Assembly: GCA_020853655.1 (NCBI GenBank)
Contig: JADYYL010000303.1
Span: 1-5,925, forward strand
DNA: 5,925 nucleotides
Direction of reading: 5' to 3'
From: Deltaproteobacteria bacterium
Lineage (GTDB): Bacteria; Bdellovibrionota_C; UBA2361; SZUA-149; JADYYL01
Shown in pieces: positions 1 through 5,159 of the stretch (the first letter of the stretch is position 1; each line of letters begins with the position of its first letter). The position numbers were made by a program, and so were the translations under genes. Under the pieces are notes generated by a model that was not told the origin of the DNA, ran no database searches, and worked only from the letters and a program-made list of their open reading frames with translations.

Positions 1-117
1 CGTTCACTCCCGCGCACCCAATCTCCCGGCCGCTTCAAGACGCTCACGCCGCTCTCGCCCCACCGGGAGGAGAGTCCCTTGGATATCAATAAATTGGCGG
101 ATCGCGTCGAAACTTAA
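1..117 (+). CDS. C-terminal tail of an upstream gene (partial, product unknown)
   Basis: Frame 1 is open from the left edge and ends in TAA at 115-117, giving 38 residues that end in LDINKLADRVET. The third codon positions are clearly GC-rich (about 27 of 38), as in the genes downstream, while the other two forward frames read as arginine-rich or stop early. The stop falls four bases before the next start and inside its AAGGAG sequence, which is what a tightly packed operon looks like. No domain can be recognised from so short a tail, so no function is proposed. The alternative is that this is simply untranslated leader, since 38 open codons in GC-rich DNA are not proof. Confidence 0.45.
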   Translation, partial: RSLPRTQSPGRFKTLTPLSPHREESPLDINKLADRVET

Positions 118-121
118 GGAG
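116..121 (+). promoter_or_regulatory. Shine-Dalgarno sequence abutting the start codon
   Basis: AAGGAG lies directly against the ATG at 122 with no spacer, whereas the usual distance is about 5-9 bases. It also contains the last two bases of the preceding TAA stop. No other in-frame ATG, GTG or TTG exists between the left edge and 122, and the first downstream in-frame ATG (197) would remove the hydrophobic N-terminus. The start at 122 is therefore kept, with initiation perhaps depending on ribosomes that have just terminated at 115-117. Confidence 0.5.
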
Positions 122-733
122 ATGAAAAACTCTCGTTCCACACTCCTCATTGCGGGCGCTGTCTGGCTTCTTCTTGTGAGCCTCGGCTTCGCATCGATGA
201 ACACATTCGCAGGAACCGCAGGAGTTCCCGGCAACGCGCCGGTCATGTGGCCCGCCGACAGCTCAATCGCTCTCGACCCCTCGAAGCTTACGCTTGTTCT
301 TGTTCTGCACCCGAAATGTGCCTGTTCTATCGCGAGCGTGCACGAGCTGGCTCGAGTGCTTGAACACGCCAAATCCCCGGTGAAGACTTACCTTCTGTTC
401 ACACTCCCACTCGACGCGGATGAAAGTTGGAAGCGCGGTGCGATCTATCAGAAGGCTGCGGCGCTCCCCGATTCGACGGTCTTCATCGATAACGGATCAC
501 AGGAAGCTGCTCGACTGGGAGCCTTCACATCTGGACAGACACTGCTCTATCGCCCCGATGGAACGCTCATCTTCCAGGGGGGTATTACCTACGCACGTGG
601 CCATGAGGGTGACAACGAAGGCTCCGTGATGCTGCTCAAAACAATCGAAACGTTCGGCGAGCGACCGGCCGCAGAGACTTCCGGGAACGTCTTCGGCTGC
701 AGTCTCTGGGACCCGTCGGAGGCCCCCCAATGA
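122..733 (+). CDS. RedB-like thioredoxin-fold envelope protein with CxC motif
   Basis: This 203-residue protein is probably exported or anchored in the inner membrane, with its globular domain outside. Residues 7-25 form one hydrophobic segment after a short basic N-terminus (MKNSR). A thioredoxin-like core follows: the strand TLVLVLH leads into HPKCACS (Cys66, Cys68), the place where thioredoxins carry CxxC. Helix VHELARVLEH comes next, then the hairpin RPDGTLIFQGGIT (144-156) typical of the thioredoxin fold. The block GGITYARGHEGDNEG (153-167) and a C-terminal FGCSL with Cys193 match what I remember of proteins annotated RedB. The spacing of one residue between Cys66 and Cys68 suggests metal binding or an atypical disulfide with Cys193 instead of ordinary disulfide exchange; this is inference. 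Its TGA overlaps the kinase ATG as ATGA, so the two proteins are likely made together and may act together. The family assignment rests on recalled motifs, and the substrate is unknown. Confidence 0.75.
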   Translation: MKNSRSTLLIAGAVWLLLVSLGFASMNTFAGTAGVPGNAPVMWPADSSIALDPSKLTLVLVLHPKCACSIASVHELARVLEHAKSPVKTYLLFTLPLDADESWKRGAIYQKAAALPDSTVFIDNGSQEAARLGAFTSGQTLLYRPDGTLIFQGGITYARGHEGDNEGSVMLLKTIETFGERPAAETSGNVFGCSLWDPSEAPQ

Positions 734-2628
734 ACGAATTTTCTGCGTCCCCTGCGCAGCAGAAGATCGAATCGGAGCGAGCGCGAATCTTCAGTGAGCG
801 CTACGCCCGAGTCGTCGCACAGACGAATGGGATCTTTCTTCATCTCATGCTCCTTCAGTGGGTCGCCGGAGTTGCGATCGCCCTCGCCATCAGCCCGATG
901 ATGTGGCAAGGCTCCGTCGCCCAGGTCAACCCTCACGTGCTTCTCGCCATATTCCTCGGCGGGTGTATCGCCTTGTTCCCGTTGTTCATGATCTCCAACT
1001 ACTCGGCGCACTGGACGACACCTTACGTGGTCGCCATTGGCCAGATTCTCCACTGCGCGCTCTTGAGCAACCTTTTGGGGGGCCGTATCGAGACGCACTT
1101 CCTCGTCTTCGCTTCGCTCGCCATCCTCTCGTTCTATCGCAATTGGAGAGTGCTCGCGCTCGCAACGCTCGTTGTCGTTGTCGATCATCTCCTCCGAGGA
1201 TTGTTCCTCCCTGCCTCGGTCTACGGCCCGCTTCTCGTCGCTCCATGGCGAACGATCGAGCACGCCGCATGGATGCTCTTCGAGAATATCTTCCTCACGA
1301 TCTCCTGCCGGGCGGGGATTCATGAAATGCAGGCCACGTCGCATCAGCAGGCAACACTGGCCGCGACGAATGATATCATCGCGCAACGGGTCGCGGAGCG
1401 AACCGCCGCGGCGGAGCGAGCTCTGGAACAGGTGGAGCGGGCCAAGGCCGTCGCGGAACGCGCCAATCAGGCGAAGGGAGAGTTTCTGGCGAACGTCAGT
1501 CACGAGATTCGAACGCCGATGAACGGCATTCTCGGCATGACAGACCTCCTCCTCGACACCGAACTCAACCCAGATCAGCAATCTCTCGCCCACACGATTC
1601 GGAGTTGCGGACGAGCGCTACTCGGTTTGATCAACGACATCCTCGACCTCTCGAAAATTGAGTCAGGAAAGCTTCGTATCGTCGAGGCGACTTTCGACCT
1701 GCATGCGCTTCTGAGGGACTTGGAGCAGATGTTCCTGCATCGGGTAGAGGAGAAGGGTGTGGCGTTCCAAATGGAGACCGACCAGGAGCTGCCAACAGCG
1801 CTGACGGGAGATGCCGATCGCATCCGCCAGGTTCTCATCAATCTGATCTCAAATGCGCTCAAGTTTACCGAGAGCGGCGGCATGATCACGGTTCGCGCGA
1901 GAGGAAAGGGCGTCACCGCAGATCGACTGAGCGTGGAGTTCTCGGTGACGGATACTGGCATCGGCGTGCCACCGGAAAAGCAGGCGGTGATCTTCAAGGC
2001 CTTCGAACAGGCAGATCCATCGCATACGAGAAGATTCGGGGGAACAGGCCTCGGACTCGCCATCTCTGACAAGCTGGCGCAGCAAATGGGCGGAAAACTC
2101 GAGCTGCAGAGCAATCTGGGTGAGGGAAGCACCTTCTTCCTCCGACTCCCACTTGGTGTGCTCCCAACGGCACGAAGAGGGGCGATCCCTGCGGAGAGCA
2201 CAGAGCGAACGCCGCCGGTGCCTTCAGTGTCACCGCTCCGCGTCTTGGTGACCGACGATAACCCCGTCAATCAGGTGTTCCTCTGCCGACTTTTGCAGAA
2301 GATGGGGCATGAAACGGTCGCTGCACACAACGGATTAGAGGCGTGCGAAGCGATAGAGCAATCCGAGTTCGACCTGATCCTGATGGATATTCAAATGCCC
2401 GTGCTCGATGGCGTGTCGGCGACGAAGCGAATACGTGAGGCACAGCGAGCGAGAGGAGTTCGAACACCGATTATTGCGGCCACGGCCCATGCGATGGCGG
2501 GCGACCGCGAACATTATCTCGCCAGCGGGATGGATGACTACCTGAGCAAGCCGATTAATAAGCTCGAACTGCAGCAAGCACTTCGACTCGTAGCGAAGAC
2601 GAAAGCGAGCGACGAGAACCCCACGTAG
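730..2628 (+). CDS. Membrane hybrid sensor histidine kinase with C-terminal receiver
   Basis: This 632-residue inner-membrane sensor kinase autophosphorylates on a histidine and passes the phosphate to its own receiver. Six hydrophobic segments lie near residues 35-55, 70-90, 98-116, 122-136, 141-160 and 179-195, with very short loops, so there is no sizeable extracytoplasmic sensor domain. A coiled coil (about 198-245) leads into the HisKA domain with the H-box FLANVSHEIRTPMNGI and phospho-acceptor His258. The HATPase_c domain has the N-box NLISNALKFT (Asn375), G1 DTGIG (from Asp408), an F-box around FKAFEQAD, and G2 GGTGLGLAI (from Gly437). A proline-rich linker (about 475-500) joins a complete receiver: acidic Asp509/Asp510, phospho-acceptor Asp553 in LMDIQMP, Thr585 and Lys607. 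No HPt domain follows, so a separate phosphotransfer protein is expected. The start has GGAGG at 718-722 with a 7-base spacer and overlaps the stop of the thioredoxin-fold gene. Catalytic assignment is firm, but the signal is unknown. Confidence 0.96.
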   Translation: MNEFSASPAQQKIESERARIFSERYARVVAQTNGIFLHLMLLQWVAGVAIALAISPMMWQGSVAQVNPHVLLAIFLGGCIALFPLFMISNYSAHWTTPYVVAIGQILHCALLSNLLGGRIETHFLVFASLAILSFYRNWRVLALATLVVVVDHLLRGLFLPASVYGPLLVAPWRTIEHAAWMLFENIFLTISCRAGIHEMQATSHQQATLAATNDIIAQRVAERTAAAERALEQVERAKAVAERANQAKGEFLANVSHEIRTPMNGILGMTDLLLDTELNPDQQSLAHTIRSCGRALLGLINDILDLSKIESGKLRIVEATFDLHALLRDLEQMFLHRVEEKGVAFQMETDQELPTALTGDADRIRQVLINLISNALKFTESGGMITVRARGKGVTADRLSVEFSVTDTGIGVPPEKQAVIFKAFEQADPSHTRRFGGTGLGLAISDKLAQQMGGKLELQSNLGEGSTFFLRLPLGVLPTARRGAIPAESTERTPPVPSVSPLRVLVTDDNPVNQVFLCRLLQKMGHETVAAHNGLEACEAIEQSEFDLILMDIQMPVLDGVSATKRIREAQRARGVRTPIIAATAHAMAGDREHYLASGMDDYLSKPINKLELQQALRLVAKTKASDENPT

Positions 2629-2669
2629 GCGGAGCGGAGGTCCGCATCCGACCGTCACTATTTATACGG

Positions 2670-2712
2670 CCACCGATCGAGCCCCCATCAGTGGGCCCTG
2701 ATGCATCGGTGG
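2670..2712 (+). terminator. Long imperfect stem-loop 42 bases after the kinase stop
   Basis: CCACCGAT (2670-2677) is the exact reverse complement of ATCGGTGG (2705-2712). Inside it, CATCAG (2686-2691) pairs exactly with CTGATG (2698-2703) around the loop TGGGCC. Together they give 14 base pairs with an asymmetric internal loop of eight bases on one side and one on the other. The position after the last gene of the unit fits a transcription terminator or mRNA 3' stabiliser. The bases after it (GTCATCTTTGG) contain only a weak T run, so a classical intrinsic terminator is not certain. Confidence 0.45.
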
Positions 2713-2721
2713 GTCATCTTT

Positions 2722-2755
2722 GGCCGATGAAATCGGGACTTGAGCAAGATCGGCC
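2722..2755 (+). repeat. Inverted repeat GGCCGAT / ATCGGCC
   Basis: GGCCGAT (2722-2728) and ATCGGCC (2749-2755) are perfect reverse complements separated by 20 bases. The arm sequence CCGAT/ATCGG is shared with the outer arms of the stem-loop just upstream. An extra ATCGG at 2732-2736 lies in the loop, so alternative pairings between the two structures are possible. It may be part of a folded 3' untranslated region or a protein-binding site, and no T tract follows. Confidence 0.4.
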
Positions 2756-2960
2756 TTGGAGAGCCGCCGCGGGCAATAAAAGGAAACGAGCGATTCTTCT
2801 ACAGAACACGCCTCGATTGCCGAACACACTTCGTTGGATCTGCTCCGAACTCTGAGGAGAGAGCCACCTTCGCTACCAAAGAGTGTATTGAGATTCTCCT
2901 TTGCGATTCTTCAAAATGCTTTAATCTATCCCCCGCCAACTCAATCCAGCGGAGGACCAC

Positions 2961-3758
2961 ATGAAACAGCCACTTCTCACCGTGATCACGATTCTGTGCG
3001 GCATCTTCGTGTGTCGAGCGCAAACCGCCATGGCAGAAGTGACTGAGCGCAAAGTTGAGTATCGCGACGGCAACGCAAAACTCGTCGGATATGAAATCGC
3101 CGATACCGCGCGAACCGAGAAACTTCCCGGCGTCATTATCTTTTCGGACTGGATGGGCATTGGAGCTTTCGCAAAGGAGCGCGGCCGCGAACTTGCGTCG
3201 CTCGGGTATCGGGCGTTCGTCGCAGATATCTATGGCAACGCGAAGCAGGCCGCAAACATGGAGGAGGCGGGAGCCCTCGCGACCAAAATAAAGTCCGATC
3301 GGAAGTTGTTCCGCTCGAGAGCTCGCGCAGCTTTCGATGTGTTCTCCCAAAGCGCACTCGTCGACTCATCAAAAATCGCGGCTATCGGCTTCTGTTTTGG
3401 TGGCACGGCTTCTCTAGAACTCGCCCGCACGGGTGCTCCGCTGCGCGGACTCGTGTCGTTTCACGGAGGACTCAACACTGACGATCTGACGCTATCAAAG
3501 AACATTCGAGGTCGAGTGCTCGTACTCCACGGTGCGGACGACCCGCTCGTTCCCCGTGCAGAAGTCGAAGCATTCCGCGAGGAGATGCGCAGGGGCGGGG
3601 TGGCCTGGGAGCTCCATGAATACGGCGGCGCAGTGCATTCCTTTACGAATCCTGATGCCGGGAACGATCTCTCGAAGGGCTTTGCTTACAACAAATCAGT
3701 CGCGGAGCGCTCCTACCGGGAGATGCGCGAGTTCTTCGGTGAGGTGTTCGGTTCCTGA
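2961..3758 (+). CDS. Secreted dienelactone hydrolase family protein
   Basis: This 265-residue alpha/beta-hydrolase probably acts in the periplasm or outside. A signal peptide is clear: basic start, hydrophobic core 5-18 and a likely cleavage site after AMA (residue 25). The nucleophile elbow is GFCFGG with Cys145, the acid is Asp194 in HGADDPLVP, and the histidine is His226 in GAVHSF. This Cys-Asp-His triad is the hallmark of the dienelactone hydrolase family. Compared with the Pseudomonas enzyme as I recall it, the Glu that partners the cysteine is replaced by Asp63 (FSDWMG). The two arginines that hold the substrate carboxylate fall at Asn93 and Asn230. A true dienelactone substrate is therefore unlikely, and a general ester or lactone hydrolase is the safer call. 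GGAGG at 2951-2955 with a 5-base spacer supports this start. It stands alone, converging on the next gene. Confidence 0.9.
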   Translation: MKQPLLTVITILCGIFVCRAQTAMAEVTERKVEYRDGNAKLVGYEIADTARTEKLPGVIIFSDWMGIGAFAKERGRELASLGYRAFVADIYGNAKQAANMEEAGALATKIKSDRKLFRSRARAAFDVFSQSALVDSSKIAAIGFCFGGTASLELARTGAPLRGLVSFHGGLNTDDLTLSKNIRGRVLVLHGADDPLVPRAEVEAFREEMRRGGVAWELHEYGGAVHSFTNPDAGNDLSKGFAYNKSVAERSYREMREFFGEVFGS

Positions 3759-3765
3759 GAACCGA
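3748..3765. terminator. Stem-loop spanning the hydrolase stop codon
   Basis: TCGGTTC (3748-3754) and GAACCGA (3759-3765) pair perfectly, giving a 7-bp stem with the loop CTGA. The hydrolase stop TGA (3756-3758) lies entirely in the loop. The structure sits between two convergent genes 44 bp apart and is symmetrical, so it could end or stabilise transcripts from either side. No T run follows on either strand, so an intrinsic terminator of the usual kind is only a possibility. Confidence 0.35.
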
Positions 3766-3802
3766 CGAGCGCCCGCCGTTGATGAGGCACCGACGACACT
3801 CG

Positions 3803-4789
3803 CTACGGGACATTGACCTTGGCGTAGTGACCATCGACCACGTGCTTCAGCACGAAGTCGCCTTCAATCGAACCGTCATCAGCGAACACGTGCTCTTCGC
3901 GAATTCGCGCGCGCGTGCACTCAGGAACGCCCCCGCAGCGGAGAGCAGCTTTGACCATGGATCTCGCAGCGAGCGCTGGAAAGTAGGTCATCGCGTCATG
4001 CCCCTGTGTCTCGGGGTACGAGTAGAAAACTCGAGAGCGCTCCTTCGCGATCAGCGGAAGTAGATCGGGAGATTCTGCAGAGAACACCGAGAAGACCGGG
4101 ATGTCCGACAATCCGATAGCGCCAAGTTCTCGAAGAAAACCCGCGAAGATCGGCGACGCATCGGGAAGGTAAATCGCCTGAGGTTTGATCGTGCGTAGCT
4201 TGAGTGCGATCGCTTTCAAGGTCGACGCGTCCTGCGTTGCGTAAGCAAACGTTTCAGCGACCGTGCCTCGGTAGTCCTTCACGAATGCCGCCTCGTGAGC
4301 CCGACTAAACTCGTTCTCAAAGAACACCGTCACCACCCGAGAGTAGCCGCGATTGAAGATCTCTGCGGCGAGGAAGCGGGCCTCTCGTTCGATGGGAGGT
4401 TGTGTGCTCAACATCTTCCCGTTCGAGAGCACAAAGGTCCGAGAGGGTGCGCTGCTTCCGAGAAGTGCGAAGTGGTCTCTTCTCGATATCGATTCTGCGA
4501 CAACAATCTGTGGTGAGCCACAGAGGGGGCCGAGAAAGAGTCTGATCTGTTGTCGGTCCGCGAGCGCCGAATACGCCTGCAGCGCGCGCTTCGGCTCGCA
4601 ACCTTCGTCCTCAAAGACAAACTCCATCCCTGGGGATGACTCCTTCGCCATCGCCCCGCGAATGCGGTCGCCAAAGCTCGCGAACGGACCCGAGAGGGGG
4701 AGAAGAACGCCGATCTTCACGGGGTCCGCCAGCCCGAGTTCCGGGACCCCGATGAGGGCGAGGGCAGCTAACGCAAACATTCGCTTCAT
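3803..4789 (-). CDS. Periplasmic binding protein, branched-chain amino acid (LivJ/LivK) type
   Basis: This 328-residue protein is an exported type I periplasmic binding protein, which would capture a small ligand and deliver it to an ABC permease. A signal peptide covers residues 1-21 with likely cleavage at GLA/DP. The mature protein opens with the family signature VKIGVLLPLSGPFASFGDRI (24-43). Next comes FEDEGCEPKRAL with Cys64, then FLGPLCGSP with Cys90. These two cysteines match the disulfide of LivJ/LivK. The C-terminal strand pair DDGSIEGDFVLKHVVDGHYAKV is also typical. A second close pair, Cys285 and Cys291, may form another disulfide. The protein is some 40-50 residues shorter than usual family members. 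On the minus strand GGAG with a 5-base spacer precedes the ATG at 4789. An in-frame ATG at 4780 is less likely. No permease or ATPase gene is nearby, so the ligand cannot be deduced, and a sensory rather than transport role remains possible. Confidence 0.88.
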   Translation of the reverse strand: MKRMFALAALALIGVPELGLADPVKIGVLLPLSGPFASFGDRIRGAMAKESSPGMEFVFEDEGCEPKRALQAYSALADRQQIRLFLGPLCGSPQIVVAESISRRDHFALLGSSAPSRTFVLSNGKMLSTQPPIEREARFLAAEIFNRGYSRVVTVFFENEFSRAHEAAFVKDYRGTVAETFAYATQDASTLKAIALKLRTIKPQAIYLPDASPIFAGFLRELGAIGLSDIPVFSVFSAESPDLLPLIAKERSRVFYSYPETQGHDAMTYFPALAARSMVKAALRCGGVPECTRARIREEHVFADDGSIEGDFVLKHVVDGHYAKVNVP

Positions 4790-4819
4790 ACGCTCTCCAT
4801 AATCTCTGTCCCCAGTTAT

Positions 4820-4834
4820 CCGCGATTGGCGCGG
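4820..4834. repeat. Small GC-rich inverted repeat
   Basis: CCGCG (4820-4824) and CGCGG (4830-4834) pair around the loop ATTGG. It lies about 30 bases before the binding-protein start on the minus strand, so it could form a hairpin in that gene's leader RNA. The stem is short and by itself could be chance in GC-rich DNA. Confidence 0.3.
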
Positions 4835-4843
4835 CTGGACCTA

Positions 4844-4862
4844 CTCTATTTTGAAAATAGAG
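4844..4862. promoter_or_regulatory. 19-bp perfect palindrome, candidate operator
   Basis: CTCTATTTTGAAAATAGAG consists of two perfect 9-base arms around one central G. A one-base centre cannot make a good RNA hairpin, so binding of a dimeric repressor or activator to DNA is the more natural reading. It lies 55 bases before the binding-protein start and about 300 bases before the reductase start, and therefore most likely controls the former. No regulator gene is in the window, so the family is unknown. Confidence 0.5.
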
Positions 4863-4893
4863 GAACCCCGGATGGGGACTTCTTCAGCGGTTC

Positions 4894-4923
4894 TTGAGCA
4901 GGGTAGTGAAAAACCCTGCTCAA
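4894..4923. repeat. Perfect 11-bp stem-loop
   Basis: TTGAGCAGGGT (4894-4904) is the exact reverse complement of ACCCTGCTCAA (4913-4923), with the 8-base loop AGTGAAAA. Right after it, ATCGC (4926-4930) and GCGAT (4936-4940) form a second, short stem followed by TTTA. Read on the plus strand the two resemble the 3' end of a small transcript. Read on the minus strand the large stem would sit in the leader of the binding-protein mRNA. Direction and role are undetermined. Confidence 0.5.
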
Positions 4924-4968
4924 CGATCGCTGTCTGCGATTTTAGGTGGCGATGAGGTCGCTCAATCT

Positions 4969-4997
4969 GGGGAAGTTGTCCGGAAGACGACTTCTCC
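4969..4997. repeat. 12-bp stem-loop with five-base loop
   Basis: Bases 4969-4980 pair with 4986-4997 around the loop CGGAA. Ten pairs are Watson-Crick, and two (4971 with 4995, 4977 with 4989) are G-U wobbles on the plus-strand RNA. On the minus strand those two would be A-C mismatches. The structure is therefore better as a plus-strand transcript, which hints at RNA function in that direction. No T tract follows, so it is not an ordinary terminator. Confidence 0.45.
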
Positions 4998-5159
4998 GCA
5001 ACCCTGCTAGAGTCCCCCTCATAGCGGTCCTGTTCAGAGTCTGTCAGAAATCTCAGCGAATACCTCTTAGAACTGAATATTTTTCAAAAGAATCGCTCTT
5101 TATTTTTCGTCGCACCTCGTGTGCGCCGCCCGGTGGAAAAGAAGATTGGAGGATAGAAC

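Larger units (their letters stand above)
2629..2960. other. Intergenic region after the kinase, no convincing gene
   Basis: About 330 bp separate the kinase stop from the hydrolase start. The left part holds a short repeat directly after the stop (GCGGA 2629-2633 with TCCGC 2641-2645) and two stronger inverted repeats listed separately. A 74-codon frame from TTG 2740 to TGA 2964 is open but lacks a ribosome-binding site and resembles no family I know. The right part is more AT-rich (about 2885-2930) and should carry the hydrolase promoter. A loose match is TTGCGA (2901-2906) with TTTAAT (2920-2925), but the 13-base spacing is poor and I do not call it. Confidence 0.6.
4790..5159. other. Divergent intergenic region rich in inverted repeats
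   Basis: This 370-bp region separates the start of the minus-strand binding-protein gene from the start of the plus-strand aldo/keto reductase gene. It should hold both promoters, but I see no good -35/-10 pair on either strand. The first half (4820-4997) contains several inverted repeats, the main ones listed separately; the second half is plainer. An AT-rich stretch at about 5065-5107 is the likeliest place for the reductase promoter. The 9-bp direct repeat AACCCTGCT occurs at 4912-4920 and 5000-5008. No convincing protein-coding frame is present. Confidence 0.6.

Noticed and set aside
4..372. Minus-strand open frame over the start of the thioredoxin-fold gene
   Set aside because: No family resemblance, and the plus strand here carries a clear protein with a hydrophobic N-terminus and a CxC motif.
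589..1593. Long minus-strand open frame (334 codons) opposite the kinase gene
   Set aside because: It is antisense to the well-supported kinase, its translation is dominated by Arg, Glu, Asp and Gly without any fold-like pattern, and such frames arise easily opposite GC-rich coding DNA.
1575..2270. Minus-strand open frame (231 codons) opposite the kinase catalytic domains
   Set aside because: It is Ser/Arg-rich shadow sequence lying over the HisKA and HATPase motifs of the plus strand, with no recognisable domain.
2901..2925. Candidate -35/-10 promoter TTGCGA with TTTAAT before the hydrolase
   Set aside because: The spacing of 13 bases is too short and both boxes are imperfect, so it is not called.
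2740..2964. 74-codon plus-strand frame ending in an ATGA overlap with the hydrolase start
   Set aside because: It needs a TTG start without a ribosome-binding site, begins inside an inverted repeat and has no recognisable pattern. The overlap is probably chance, though I note it.
2961..3035. Possible lipoprotein signal in the hydrolase N-terminus (Cys13 or Cys18)
   Set aside because: Neither ITILC-G nor IFVC-R fits a proper lipobox well, and a conventional cleavage site after AMA (residue 25) explains the N-terminus better.
2799..3350. Minus-strand open frame (183 codons) opposite the hydrolase N-terminal half
   Set aside because: The plus strand has the signal peptide and hydrolase core here, and the antisense product resembles nothing I know.
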